Positions 8,196-17,410 of a stretch of DNA of 64,000 nucleotides are shown in pieces. The translations under genes were made by a program, and so were the position numbers. Each line of letters begins with the position of its first letter. The first letter of the stretch is position 1. This stretch comes from Treponema sp. (GTDB taxonomy: Bacteria; Spirochaetota; Spirochaetia; Treponematales; Breznakiellaceae): positions 30,092 to 94,091 of the forward strand of contig WRKT01000007.1 in NCBI GenBank assembly GCA_009777995.1, in the 5' to 3' direction. The notes beneath the pieces are model-generated. The model saw only the letters and a list, made by a program, of their open reading frames with translations. It had not been told where the DNA came from and made no database searches.

Positions 8196-8780
8196 TTAAG
8201 TTATCTCCAAAGCCAGGCCCACCTTGGCGTTGAACTCTTTCTCTTCTATTTCACCCTTTAATAAATCTTTGATCAACAGACGAATAACCTGGGGGAAGGC
8301 ATTCCAGTACTTGTCGGGCCAAGGGCCCATCTCTTTGCGCAGGGCAAGGTCTTCCTCTTCTTCCATTCGACCAAGTGAAAAGGCTACGAACTGGCCTATC
8401 ATGGAGCCGAGGAGATCCAGGGGGATCTTTACTTCGCCGGGCCCCCTGCCGGCTGCCTTCATACCGGGGGAACTTGGTATCCAAGCCTTGGTTAGCTCAT
8501 CGATTTGAGCATCGCTTAGCTCAGGGGCCTGCTGCTTAATAATGCGTATGGCGTATTCCTTAATCGATTCGGTCAGGCTTTCCATGTTTCCCCCAATATT
8601 GATTTGAGAGCTTATATCCTTGGCCATTTTCTTTGGATCGGGGATTGATGATCCGCCTCCGCCGTAATAGGTGATGTCCCTGCGGCGGCGTACTACTGCG
8701 GCTGCTATTGCTTCAATGTCCTGCTCATTGCATCGGTTAAGGATGTAATCTAGAGCTTTTATTAGTTCCTGATTGGCCAT
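8196..8780 (-). CDS. hypothetical protein, 194 aa
   Basis: I do not recognise a domain. The protein is soluble, with a short Gly/Ser linker (YYGGGGSSIPDPK) near residue 40 dividing an N-terminal helical part (LDYILNRCNEQDIEAIAAAVVRRRR) from a longer helical region that includes SLGRMEEEEDLALRKEMGPWPDKYWNAFPQVIRLLIKDLLKG. No signal peptide or membrane segment is present. It follows the ABC-F gene by 15 bp on the same strand, so the two are probably co-transcribed. Codon use is like the core genes around it, so it looks like a native gene rather than a transferred one. Confidence 0.75.
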   Translation of the reverse strand: MANQELIKALDYILNRCNEQDIEAIAAAVVRRRRDITYYGGGGSSIPDPKKMAKDISSQINIGGNMESLTESIKEYAIRIIKQQAPELSDAQIDELTKAWIPSSPGMKAAGRGPGEVKIPLDLLGSMIGQFVAFSLGRMEEEEDLALRKEMGPWPDKYWNAFPQVIRLLIKDLLKGEIEEKEFNAKVGLALEIT

Positions 8781-8795
8781 GGTCTAAGCATAATA

Positions 8796-10307
8796 TTATT
8801 GGGCTTTGCTATCAACTACCAACCGCCCCGCACTTCCCTTCCGCCGGAGCTCCCAGACGACTTCCCCGACCTTCTCTGCAAAAGCGGTGTCGTGGGTAAT
8901 AATAACAACCGCGCCTGCAAACTCGCGAATGGCATCGGCAAACGACATTGCAGAAACTGCATCCATGTGGTTGGTGGGCTCATCGAGCAGAATCAATGAA
9001 ACCCCCTGAAGCATGGCAAGGGCAAAGCAGAGTTTACGCGCCTCCCCGGGGCTTATGTCATGGACGTTAAAGAACGCCGAGGGCTCGCTGCCAAGGCGGT
9101 AAATCACTGAGAGTACTGCGCCCTTGTCCTTTTCGTTTAAGCTCTGCAGCTCTCTGTGGGCGGCATGCACATCTTGCAGGGAGAGCTCCTGGGGCAGGTA
9201 CCAGTGCTTAAGCCCGTCTTTGTTCATACTTCCAAGGATATAGTTTAACAGCGAAGTTTTCCCGCTGCCGTTAGGGCCGCTTATTATTATGCGGGAATCG
9301 TTTTTTATTGATAGGTCAGGGTGATTTATCGAATAAAAACCAAAATCAATATCTCCCTGCTCGAGAAAGTAAAGGATAGGCCTCTTACTTTTACTTCCTC
9401 TAAGGCCTGCTCCACTCTTCCTTAAACCGAGGGCATCGTTATTTTCAAGAGAGGCTTTCTTGCGATCAAGAGCGGTCTCAAAGGCTGTGACTTTTTGGCC
9501 GCCCCTCTTGTCCTTCCCTGTAAGCCTTGCAAGGTTAATCTTCCCTCTTGCATCGGAGTCATGGCGGGAGACATGCTTTTTGGACATTAGTTTTCGCTTC
9601 TTATCGGCGGCATCGCGGACGGCTTCGCTTTTTGCCTGAGATATTCGTTTAACTTCTTCGGATAACCCGGCTTTGAGCTTTCGTTTTCCCTCCTGCTCCT
9701 GCTCAAAAGAGGCAAGGGCCTTGAGCGGAGGCATGGCGATTTGGAAAACAAGGGATGGAGCATCAGACTTTGCGATTAATAACAGAGTTTCACGGGCAAG
9801 GGCATCAAGAAAGGCCATATTATGAGAGACAACAATGCCAATGCCTTCAAAAAGTTTTAGAGCTGCAAGGAGATAGTCCATTGTCCTTTGGTCGATATGA
9901 TTCGCAGGCTCATCCAGGAGGAGAACTGCGGGTTTTCGCACGAGGGTATCGGCTATCAGGCAGCGTTTCTTCTCGCCACCGGAAAGGGTATCCCAGCGGT
10001 CTATCCAGTCGGTTTCAATGCCGAGCTTTTCAAGAAGGGTATAGAAGTCCCTGCTGTTAAGGATTTCAGGGTCGGAAAAGCAGCCGGGGGCTTCATCGGA
10101 GGTCTGGGGGCAGACTACTATGCTCCCTTCCGAGTAAATGGCCCCGGAGTCGGGGCTGAGGACACCGCTAATGAGGTGTATCAGAGTTGATTTTCCGGAG
10201 CCGTTTGCACCGGAAAGGGCTGTCCAGCCGCGAGAGAGGTTTAAAGACAGGTCTTTGAATATGGGCTTTGAATCGTAGGCAAAGGACAGGTTATTGAGTA
10301 TCAGCAT
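8796..10307 (-). CDS. ABC-F family ATPase with two nucleotide-binding domains
   Basis: A 503-aa soluble protein with two ABC ATPase domains and no membrane part. Domain 1 has Walker A GANGSGKST, signature LSGGEKKR and Walker B LLLDEPANHID. Domain 2 has GPNGSGKTS, a variant signature ISPGEARK and LILLDEPTNHMD. The Lys/Arg-rich linker between them (residues ~205-285) fits the P-site tRNA interaction motif region of ABC-F translation factors. Such proteins act on the ribosome, either in translation or in antibiotic protection; which one cannot be decided here. The gene heads a probable operon with the 194-aa hypothetical. Confidence 0.9.
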   Translation of the reverse strand: MLILNNLSFAYDSKPIFKDLSLNLSRGWTALSGANGSGKSTLIHLISGVLSPDSGAIYSEGSIVVCPQTSDEAPGCFSDPEILNSRDFYTLLEKLGIETDWIDRWDTLSGGEKKRCLIADTLVRKPAVLLLDEPANHIDQRTMDYLLAALKLFEGIGIVVSHNMAFLDALARETLLLIAKSDAPSLVFQIAMPPLKALASFEQEQEGKRKLKAGLSEEVKRISQAKSEAVRDAADKKRKLMSKKHVSRHDSDARGKINLARLTGKDKRGGQKVTAFETALDRKKASLENNDALGLRKSGAGLRGSKSKRPILYFLEQGDIDFGFYSINHPDLSIKNDSRIIISGPNGSGKTSLLNYILGSMNKDGLKHWYLPQELSLQDVHAAHRELQSLNEKDKGAVLSVIYRLGSEPSAFFNVHDISPGEARKLCFALAMLQGVSLILLDEPTNHMDAVSAMSFADAIREFAGAVVIITHDTAFAEKVGEVVWELRRKGSAGRLVVDSKAQ

Positions 10308-10339
10308 GATCTATCATCCTCAATAAATAGAATAAACGA

Positions 10340-10368
10340 TTGTTCGTTAAAATGTTTAGTGGTATAAT
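10340..10368 (+). promoter_or_regulatory. sigma-70-type promoter for the small lipoprotein
   Basis: TTGTTC (10340-10345) and a perfect TATAAT (10363-10368) are 17 bp apart. The predicted start is about 8 bases upstream of the ribosome site of the lipoprotein at 10383. It lies in the divergent gap with the ABC-F gene. Confidence 0.7.
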
Positions 10369-10382
10369 CACCTGAGGTTCAC

Positions 10383-10517
10383 ATGAAAAAGCAAATTACC
10401 GCCATTATCATCATCCTGCTCCTATCAATGACCGCCCTGTCCGGCTGCCAAACCTTTGCAAGGGCCTTTGCCGACCAAGCCGGGAGAAATATCGCTGATT
10501 CCCTATTCGGCAAATAA
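10383..10517 (+). CDS. small entericidin-like lipoprotein, 44 aa
   Basis: A 44-residue frame beginning MKKQITAIIIILLLSMTALSGC: a short charged start, a hydrophobic core and a lipobox LSGC with the lipidated Cys at residue 22. The mature part is about 22 residues (QTFARAFADQAGRNIADSL). TGAGG precedes the ATG, and a near-consensus promoter lies at 10340-10368. Size and layout resemble entericidin-type toxin/antidote lipoproteins or simple structural lipoproteins, but sequence alone does not say which. It is followed by the promoter region of the hybrid kinase. Confidence 0.8.
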   Translation: MKKQITAIIIILLLSMTALSGCQTFARAFADQAGRNIADSLFGK

Positions 10518-10519
10518 AA

Positions 10520-10588
10520 GTCATATTTTTCCGGTTGAAAGAGTCATAAATTTCCGGTCTTAACTGCATGAGAAATTCGTGCTACAAT
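10520..10588 (+). promoter_or_regulatory. promoter with paired upstream direct repeats for the hybrid kinase operon
   Basis: Two direct copies of GTCATA-NN-TTTCCGGT start at 10520 and 10543, 23 bp apart (about two helical turns). They are followed by TTAACT (10560-10565) and TACAAT (10583-10588) with 17-bp spacing. The repeats look like an activator site just upstream of a weak -35. The ATG at 10587 lies within this -10 box, which is why the gene start is placed at 10611. Confidence 0.55.
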
Positions 10589-10610
10589 GGTATTAAAGAA
10601 GGTATTGCCT

Positions 10611-13034
10611 ATGCCAAAAAAAGAACATTTGGGTACATTGCTTAATACGATGAACGAAGTGGCTAATCTACTGCTTACTATGGAAAGCGGGGAGAATATG
10701 GTTGCTTCCGTTTTAAAGGGCATGGCTCTGATTGGGCAATCTGTCGAGGTGGATCGGGTACAGATTTGGCAGGATGAAATGATAGACGGCTCTCCTCACT
10801 TTATTCATAAATACCAGTGGATTAGCGAACAGGAGAGAAAAAACGAAGTTGTTCAGATTGGCACACAGCTCTCCTATAGCCGCATTCTAAGGTGGACCAA
10901 AAAATTCCTTACAGGGGAATATATTAATAGTCCTGTTTCTGAGCTGCCTGAAGACGAGCAGGATTTCCTGGTTCCGTATCAGGTAAAATCAATTGCGATT
11001 ATTCCTCTGTTTCTGCACTCCCGGCTTTGGGGTCTTTTCAGTATCCAAGATTGTCGTGAAAAAAAGGCTTTCTCCGAGGAAGAGATAAGTATTCTGCGCA
11101 CAGGTGGTCTTCTTATAGCAAATGTCTTCCTCCGTAATAATATGATGCAGAATATACGCATCGGCTCCACCCACCTTGAGGCTGCACTTAAAGAGGCAAG
11201 GGAGGCAAATAAGGCTAAGAGCAAATTCCTTGCAACAATGAGTCATGAAATACGCTCGCCGATGAATGTTGTTCTTGGTGTGGCAGAGAGCCAGCTTCTT
11301 GAAGGGACTCATACCGATGTGGCAAGAGCTGCCTTTGAAAAAATATTTGATTCAGGTAATTTACTGCTTAGGATAATAAATGATATTCTGGATTTATCTA
11401 AAATCGAAGCAGGAAAGTTTGAACTTAATCCGACTAATTATGAAATGTTAAGTTTAATTAATGATGTTGCAGTAATGAATGTAATGCAATACGGACATAA
11501 GCAAATTGATTTTAAGCTTAAAGTTGATGAAAATGTTCCCCTGAATTTATTTGGTGATGAGCTTCGCATAAAACAGATTCTAAATAATTTAATTTCAAAT
11601 GCATTTAAGTATACGAATGTCGGCGAAATTGTCCTATCATTTTCTTCTAAAGATATTAATGAAAAGAATACAGTTCTGCTAGTCAGTGTGAAAGATACAG
11701 GACAGGGTATGACTCAGGAGCAGTTAAGCGTTCTGTTTGAAGAGTATACAAGGTTTAATCTTGATGCAAACCGTACCACAATGGGTACGGGGCTTGGTAT
11801 GACCATTACCAACAACTTGCTTAAAATGATGGACGGCAAGGTTTCCGTGGAAAGCACCCCGGGTGTCGGCTCCACTTTTACCCTGTCAATTCCCCAGGTT
11901 AATACAACTCCGGGAGAAGTGATTGGGAAAGAGGTGGCAGAAAATCTTCAGAACTTTAACTTCTCGGGCGCACAGCGCGAGAAAAACACCAAGGTTGTCC
12001 GTGAGCCAATGCCCTACGGAAAGGTATTTGTTGTTGATGACATGAAGTCAAATCTGGATGTAGCAAAACTGCTGCTTAATCCATATAAGCTCAACATCGA
12101 TACTGCTGACAGCGGCTTTGAAGCCCTTGATATAATCAAGAGTGGAAAGGTTTATGATATTATTTTCATGGATCATATGATGCCCGGCATGGACGGGATT
12201 GAGACAGTCAAGAAAATCCGTGAGTCAGGATATGAGCATCCGATTTTCGCATTAACTGCCGATGCGATTGCAGGACAGAGGGACATGTTTTTAGCTAACG
12301 GTTTTACCGGTTTTATTTCAAAGCCTATAGATCTGCGGCAGCTAAACGATGCGCTTAACAAGTTTGTACGCGACAAGGAGCGAAGACGCACAGGCGCGGA
12401 TGCAATTGATGCCCCGGACAGCGAAGAGGCGGCATCCGGAGAAACGGGAAATGCAATTCATATTCCCGGTGTTAATACAAAAATAGGTCTTGCATTATAC
12501 GGAGGTGACATAGACATTTATATTGCCGTTCTGCGTGCTTATGTTCCGAATGCAATTAATGTTATCGATAAAATGCGATTTGTCTCGAAGGAGACGCTCT
12601 CCGATTATGCAATTAATGTTCATGGCTTAAAGGGAATAAGTGCAGGCATTGGCGCAGATAAGATTAAGGTTGCGGCACAGGCACTTGAGAATAAGTCACG
12701 TTCAAATGATCTGGAAGGAGTATTGGAGGGTAATGAAAGTATTTTAAGAGATGCGGAAAACACTGTATCCAATATTCAAGAATGGCTTGAAGAGCTTGAC
12801 AACCTTAATCCGAAGCCCCTGCTTCCTTCTCCTGACAGGAAGCTCCTTGCCGACTTGCAGAAGAGCTGCGAGTCCTACGATATGAATAAAATTGACGATA
12901 TTATGGATGAGCTGGAAAGTGCAAACTACCAAAATGATGCTTCGTTGATAACATGGATGAGAGAGAGAATCAATGAAATGGACCTTGAAGGAATTGCTTC
13001 AAAGCTGAAGGAATATGAGGAGGGTGCTAAATGA
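10611..13034 (+). CDS. hybrid sensor histidine kinase (GAF-HisKA-HATPase-REC-HPt)
   Basis: An 807-aa cytoplasmic hybrid kinase. Order: GAF-like sensor (about 10-185), coiled coil, HisKA with FLATMSHEIRSPMNV (phospho-His near 212), HATPase with NLISNAFKYT, DTGQGMT and GTGLGMTI, a receiver with VVDDMKSN and FMDHMMPGMDG (phospho-Asp near 515), and a C-terminal HPt with INVHGLKGISAG. All phosphorelay residues are present. No membrane segment is seen, so the signal is intracellular. The start is the ATG at 10611, with AAGAAGG upstream; the earlier ATG overlaps the -10 box. It overlaps the next response regulator by 4 bp (ATGA). Confidence 0.93.
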   Translation: MPKKEHLGTLLNTMNEVANLLLTMESGENMVASVLKGMALIGQSVEVDRVQIWQDEMIDGSPHFIHKYQWISEQERKNEVVQIGTQLSYSRILRWTKKFLTGEYINSPVSELPEDEQDFLVPYQVKSIAIIPLFLHSRLWGLFSIQDCREKKAFSEEEISILRTGGLLIANVFLRNNMMQNIRIGSTHLEAALKEAREANKAKSKFLATMSHEIRSPMNVVLGVAESQLLEGTHTDVARAAFEKIFDSGNLLLRIINDILDLSKIEAGKFELNPTNYEMLSLINDVAVMNVMQYGHKQIDFKLKVDENVPLNLFGDELRIKQILNNLISNAFKYTNVGEIVLSFSSKDINEKNTVLLVSVKDTGQGMTQEQLSVLFEEYTRFNLDANRTTMGTGLGMTITNNLLKMMDGKVSVESTPGVGSTFTLSIPQVNTTPGEVIGKEVAENLQNFNFSGAQREKNTKVVREPMPYGKVFVVDDMKSNLDVAKLLLNPYKLNIDTADSGFEALDIIKSGKVYDIIFMDHMMPGMDGIETVKKIRESGYEHPIFALTADAIAGQRDMFLANGFTGFISKPIDLRQLNDALNKFVRDKERRRTGADAIDAPDSEEAASGETGNAIHIPGVNTKIGLALYGGDIDIYIAVLRAYVPNAINVIDKMRFVSKETLSDYAINVHGLKGISAGIGADKIKVAAQALENKSRSNDLEGVLEGNESILRDAENTVSNIQEWLEELDNLNPKPLLPSPDRKLLADLQKSCESYDMNKIDDIMDELESANYQNDASLITWMRERINEMDLEGIASKLKEYEEGAK

Positions 13035-13585
13035 GTGAAAGACAGAAGAAACTATTCATTGTAGATGATAATAATGCCAGTTTAACTGCATGCAAAAAAA
13101 TATTAAAACCTCATTATGAAGTTTATCCGATTCCATCTGCAGAAAAAATGTTTGACATGCTTCGCAATGTTATTCCCGATTTAGTTCTTCTTGACGTTGA
13201 CATGCCCGAAATGAACGGTTATGAAGCTGCAGGACGAATGAAAAAACATGATTCATATAAAGATATACCTATTATTTTTCTTAGCGGAAGGATAGATCCT
13301 ACGAGTGAAATGGTCGGACTAAACCTCGGAGCTCTTGACTATATCCATAAGCCCTTTGTAAGCGATCTTCTTCTTAGGCGGCTTAAAACCAACCTTTCCA
13401 TGATTGACTCGCAGAACGAGCGCGGCTCAAAACCTGAAAATATACAGGGCTCTGTAAATAAAATACTGGAGATTTTAAGTTCCAAGGCAAGCTCTGACGA
13501 TATAACAGAGTTAAAGGCAGCTCTTAATAGTGCAGAAAAAGAAACGAGGCAGCTTCTTGATCAACTTAATAAAGGGCAAGATTAG
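13031..13585 (+). CDS. receiver-domain response regulator
   Basis: A 184-aa protein with one receiver domain (about 7-125): FIVDDNNAS acidic pocket, LLDVDMPEMNG with the phospho-Asp near 56, FLSG and the KPF lysine. The remaining 60 residues are helical and polar with no known DNA-binding or enzymatic domain, so it may work through protein contacts, as CheY-like regulators do. The start codon overlaps the kinase stop (ATGA), implying translational coupling and partnership with the hybrid kinase. The phosphoesterase follows 6 bp later in the same operon. Confidence 0.9.
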   Translation: MSERQKKLFIVDDNNASLTACKKILKPHYEVYPIPSAEKMFDMLRNVIPDLVLLDVDMPEMNGYEAAGRMKKHDSYKDIPIIFLSGRIDPTSEMVGLNLGALDYIHKPFVSDLLLRRLKTNLSMIDSQNERGSKPENIQGSVNKILEILSSKASSDDITELKAALNSAEKETRQLLDQLNKGQD

Positions 13586-13591
13586 CGCTGC

Positions 13592-14743
13592 ATGAAATGG
13601 TTGTTTAGATTTAAAGTATTTCTCCTTACATGCCTTGCGTTAAATATTTATAATGGCATAAAGGTTCTTAATTTCGTAAGGCATTTCATGCCTGCCTTTA
13701 ATTCCTATGTTTTTTGGCCATTACACTTTATACTTTGTTATTTATTTGTACTTGTAATGCTATTGCGTCTTGGTTTTATTAAACCTCTCCGTTGGTTCTG
13801 CATGTATTCTCTGCCATTTTATACATATTTTTTCCTCTTTCAATTCTCACTGGATGTGTTAATGAGGCTGTCAGGGCTGTTATTCTCCTTTATGCAGATA
13901 TCGCCTGTTACGGCGACAGGGGCATCTTTGTGTTTGGCTACTCTTGCAATTATATACGGCACCTTTAATGCAAGGCAGATAAAAACCGTCCATTATGATC
14001 TGCAGTTGAAGAAACAGGGCAGAGACATGCGGCTTGCGCTTGTTTCTGATATGCATATTGGCGCAATTGTTGGCCATAAATGGGTCAGAGACATAACAGA
14101 TGCAATTAATAAAGCAAAGCCCGACATTATTATTATGGCAGGTGACATTTTTGATAATAGTATCGATGCGATAAAAAACCCCGAACTGATGCTCTCTGAG
14201 CTAAAACGGATGGAAGCAGACATCGGTATTTTTGCATGCCCGGGGAATCACGATGTGGACAGGGCATCTCTTGAAGAGAAATCGTCAACAGAGAGAATAA
14301 GTTCATTTCTTGAAAAAGCGGGAATTAAGCTTCTGCAAGATGAGGCAAAATTAATTGCAGACAGCTTTTATGTTATCGGGAGAAAAGATACAAGGCCGAT
14401 TGGTATTGGACAAAAACACGAGAGAAAGACCGCGGGCGAGCTGACAGAAAATCTCGACAAAAATAAACCTATCATCTTTATGGATCATCAGCCGATTGAT
14501 TTTCCCAAGATAGAGGAAGCAGGTGCAGATTTGATTTTATCGGGGCATACCCACAAGGGGCAGTTCTTCCCTGCGAATATTGCAACAAAGAGGATCTTTA
14601 AAAAGGCGGGGGCAGTGCATTACGGTCTTTGGAAGGGTAAAACTGCTCAGGGGCTTGTTACTTCGGGGGCCGCTGTCTGGGGACCTGTTTTTCGCATATT
14701 ATCTAACAGTGAAGTTGCTATTTTAGATATCAAGTTTACATGA
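13592..14743 (+). CDS. membrane-anchored calcineurin-like metallophosphoesterase
   Basis: A 383-aa protein. The first ~125 residues hold four or so hydrophobic membrane segments. The rest is a metallophosphoesterase domain with the full metal-ligand set: VSDMHIG, AGDIFDN, GNHD, and SGHTHKGQ near the end. Similar YkuE/YaeI-type proteins act on lipid-linked or small phosphodiester substrates at the membrane; the exact substrate here is unknown. It is the third gene of the kinase/regulator operon, so its activity may belong to the same response. It overlaps the end of the convergent cardiolipin synthase gene by 8 bp. Confidence 0.9.
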   Translation: MKWLFRFKVFLLTCLALNIYNGIKVLNFVRHFMPAFNSYVFWPLHFILCYLFVLVMLLRLGFIKPLRWFCMYSLPFYTYFFLFQFSLDVLMRLSGLLFSFMQISPVTATGASLCLATLAIIYGTFNARQIKTVHYDLQLKKQGRDMRLALVSDMHIGAIVGHKWVRDITDAINKAKPDIIIMAGDIFDNSIDAIKNPELMLSELKRMEADIGIFACPGNHDVDRASLEEKSSTERISSFLEKAGIKLLQDEAKLIADSFYVIGRKDTRPIGIGQKHERKTAGELTENLDKNKPIIFMDHQPIDFPKIEEAGADLILSGHTHKGQFFPANIATKRIFKKAGAVHYGLWKGKTAQGLVTSGAAVWGPVFRILSNSEVAILDIKFT

Positions 14744-16286
14744 GCGGGGCAAATAGCCTAAGCACATCCTGGACCAGTCGTTGAACTGCATTCCGAGAAC
14801 AGTCATTTAAGGTTATTTCCCTGCACTCTATAAGGGTCTTATTAAAGTCTTCTTTTACTTTCTCAACACTTGAAGTTTTATACATCCACACACCACATTC
14901 AAAATGAAGATAGAGGCTACGAAAATCAAGGTTTGTAGTGCCGACTGTTGCTGTCTTATCATCAGATACAAAGGTCTTTGAATGGTTAAACCCGGCAGAG
15001 TACTCGTAGATCTTAACGCCTGCCTGGATAAGCTGCCTATAGTATGAGCGGGAGACAATTGCAACAAACCATTTATCCCAGCGGTGTGGTGTAATAATCC
15101 TGACATCAACCCCACTCTTGGCAGAGAGGCTTAAAGCAGAGAGAAGGTCATCATCAACAACTAAATAGGGAGTGTTTATATAAACATATTCTTTTGCATT
15201 GTTAATGATTTGGATATAAACATGCTCACCGACATTCTCGGTATCAATGGGGCTGTCTGCGTATGGCTGAACAAAGCCGTCACATTCGATCTGACAGGGC
15301 TCAGGTTTACCTGCCGAATCCTTCCAGGGATAAAACAGGAGGGGGTCTTCAAAATTTTTTTTATCAAGATTCCACATCGACAAAAAAATCAACGTAAGGC
15401 TCCAGGCTGCTTCTCCTTCGAGCATAATTGCAGCATCCTTCCAGCGGCCAAAGCGTTCAACAGCGTTGATGTACTCATCTGCAAGATTAATGCCCCCCGT
15501 GAAGGCCACTTTCCCGTCAATGCTTATAATCTTACGGTGATCCCTATTATTTTGGAGTGATGATAACAATGGCTTAAAAGGATTAAACACAATGCATTTA
15601 ATGCCCTTTTCTTTCAGGATTTCTTTGAAGTTTGGCGGAAGGGTCATGAAGCAGCCGAGGTCATCATAAATAATTCTTATATCAAGACCAAGAGCAGCCT
15701 TTCTTTCCAGTATTTCTATTATGGGATTCAGCATCTTTCCCTGCCGCAGAATGAAAAATTCAAGGAAGATATATTTTTCAGCCTTTTCCATTTCCTCAAG
15801 CACCATCTCGAAAAAGGCTTCACCTGAGTCAAGGTAATGCGTGCGGGTTCGCTTATAAACAGGGAAGCCTGCATGTACCTGCAAATAGTGGGCCTGGGGC
15901 AAACATTCACGGTGGTCATTGGCCAACTCGGACAGGATGTCTCCCGTTGGAGAGAAGAAGGGTAGGTATCGGTGGTTCACTTCGTCCATCTGCCTCCTTA
16001 ACTTCCTCGGACTTGCCTGATTATGGAAGAAAACAAAGACAAGGCCCCCAAAAAGAGGAAAAAGTAAAATAAGGAATATCCAGGTTAGTTTATATGCAGA
16101 TTTTTCCTGTTTATTAAGGATATAAAAGCAAACAAGGACACTGAAGGTATTAAAAAAATAATCCATCCAGCGAAAAGCCATGTGAGTGCCAAAAATAATC
16201 AGTATAACTAAGGAAAGTTGAATAAGCAGCAAGGAAATGATAAAAACACGCCGTCTAAAAACGACTCTGATCCACTGTGCTTCCAT
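14736..16286 (-). CDS. cls: cardiolipin synthase (phospholipase D superfamily)
   Basis: A 516-aa membrane enzyme that joins two phosphatidylglycerol molecules (or related lipids) into cardiolipin. Two N-terminal membrane helices (about residues 12-70) are followed by two HKD motifs: NNRDHRKIISIDGKVAFTGG (about 245) and GFNHSKTFVSDDKTATVGTTN (about 425). Length is typical of bacterial cls. The gene is followed upstream on the same strand by the YrdC-type gene 14 bp away, so they may share a transcript. An 8-bp tail-to-tail overlap with the phosphoesterase is unremarkable. Confidence 0.93.
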   Translation of the reverse strand: MEAQWIRVVFRRRVFIISLLLIQLSLVILIIFGTHMAFRWMDYFFNTFSVLVCFYILNKQEKSAYKLTWIFLILLFPLFGGLVFVFFHNQASPRKLRRQMDEVNHRYLPFFSPTGDILSELANDHRECLPQAHYLQVHAGFPVYKRTRTHYLDSGEAFFEMVLEEMEKAEKYIFLEFFILRQGKMLNPIIEILERKAALGLDIRIIYDDLGCFMTLPPNFKEILKEKGIKCIVFNPFKPLLSSLQNNRDHRKIISIDGKVAFTGGINLADEYINAVERFGRWKDAAIMLEGEAAWSLTLIFLSMWNLDKKNFEDPLLFYPWKDSAGKPEPCQIECDGFVQPYADSPIDTENVGEHVYIQIINNAKEYVYINTPYLVVDDDLLSALSLSAKSGVDVRIITPHRWDKWFVAIVSRSYYRQLIQAGVKIYEYSAGFNHSKTFVSDDKTATVGTTNLDFRSLYLHFECGVWMYKTSSVEKVKEDFNKTLIECREITLNDCSRNAVQRLVQDVLRLFAPLM

Positions 16287-16300
16287 TTTATACGGCTATA

Positions 16301-16957
16301 TCAAACAGGCCAGGGGCCTGCACCCTGTCTTAAAACTTGAATATCGCCCGAGCTGATGTCCAATACCGTTGAAAGAATCCTGTTTCGATCTTCACCGGGG
16401 TCAAGAACCATATCAAGGCCCCGGATATCTTCCATTTCCCAGCCCCCGTCAAAGAGGGTTTCCTCCCGGAAGTAGGTCGCAAAGTCGTCATCGTCGGGGG
16501 AAAAATAATCGTCGTCGAGCATGGAGCGTTTGGCTGTGATTCCGTAGAGGGGACAGCCAAGGGTATTTATCAGTGCGAGGGGGACGGGGTAGTCGGGAAG
16601 TCTGACTCCTATTTCACTGCGTTTTAAACCGAGGGCCTTCTCTGTTCCAAGGAGGGTTTTGAGGATAAAGACGTAGGGGCCCGGGGTGAGTCTTTTTATC
16701 AACCTGAATCTTGTATTATCGAGACTGCAGATATCACCAAACTGCGAAATATCCGAGCATAAAAGGGTAAAATGACGCTCATCTTTCTCTTGGGAAATAT
16801 TTTTTAGCTTTTTGATGCCTGTCTTCGAGTTCATTGAGCAAACCACACTCCAGCTCGTGTCGGTGGGTATAGCTATAGCTCCGCCATCCTGCATAAGGTT
16901 TACAGCTTTAACGAGAACTCTATCATCAATATTTCCCGGAACTATGTATTCTATCAT
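16301..16957 (-). CDS. YrdC/Sua5-family threonylcarbamoyl-AMP synthase-like protein
   Basis: A 218-aa protein of the YrdC/YciO/Sua5 fold. IAIPTDTSWSVVCSMNSKTGIKKL (KxR/SxN-type nucleotide pocket, near residue 32), FTLLCSD, TPGPYVFILKT and EIGVRLPDYP follow the family order. True TsaC/Sua5 makes threonylcarbamoyl-AMP for the t6A37 modification of tRNA. YciO proteins lack strong activity, and this sequence with its acidic loop (SPDDDDFATYF) could be either. It lies in a minus-strand cluster between a 147-aa unknown and cls. Confidence 0.82.
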   Translation of the reverse strand: MIEYIVPGNIDDRVLVKAVNLMQDGGAIAIPTDTSWSVVCSMNSKTGIKKLKNISQEKDERHFTLLCSDISQFGDICSLDNTRFRLIKRLTPGPYVFILKTLLGTEKALGLKRSEIGVRLPDYPVPLALINTLGCPLYGITAKRSMLDDDYFSPDDDDFATYFREETLFDGGWEMEDIRGLDMVLDPGEDRNRILSTVLDISSGDIQVLRQGAGPWPV

Positions 16958-16966
16958 GTTAAACGA

Positions 16967-17410
16967 TCAGGGTACCCATATTAACTTATCGGGAGCGGAT
17001 TCCTTTAAATGAATTAATTTATAACGCCCCGAATGCTCAACCCCGGGATTCTCGGGGAAATAGGTGCTTCTATAAAACCATACAATATCGGACATAATAT
17101 TTTTTGAATTGCAGGGAGCATATCGGAACCAAATTTCTTTATCTTCAAGAATTTTCTTAATTCCGGGATCTATTGCAAGCTCATAATCGGTGAGCCGCCT
17201 AAGCTCTGAGCGGAGGCCGCCGTATGTGGTATCACCCACAGCCAGCATTCTAAGATGCTTATAATCATCCATCCAGTATATCTCGTAAACTCCCCCGACA
17301 GAGGGAACCTTAGAACTAATTGTCCAGCGCTCAGCCAAGGTCAACGGAGACCATTGCACAAAGTAGTAAACATTTTCGTCCTTTACCTTAGCCGTAATAC
17401 CCAATTCCAT
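16967..17410 (-). CDS. hypothetical protein, 147 aa
   Basis: Function not recognised. The central stretch VGGVYEIYWMDDYKHLRMLAVGDTTYGGLRSELRRLTDYE has the rhythm of a GIY-YIG nuclease core (GVYEIYW...VGDTT...LR..L), but the usual tyrosines and the catalytic Arg/Glu set are not all present, so it may be a degenerate or distant relative. No signal peptide is seen. It is first in a minus-strand run with the YrdC-type gene and cls, and lies divergent to the sigma-factor gene. Confidence 0.65.
   Translation of the reverse strand: MELGITAKVKDENVYYFVQWSPLTLAERWTISSKVPSVGGVYEIYWMDDYKHLRMLAVGDTTYGGLRSELRRLTDYELAIDPGIKKILEDKEIWFRYAPCNSKNIMSDIVWFYRSTYFPENPGVEHSGRYKLIHLKESAPDKLIWVP

Noticed and set aside
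10587..10610. Upstream ATG of the hybrid kinase at 10,587
   Set aside because: It overlaps the predicted -10 box and has no ribosome site; the ATG at 10,611 fits better.
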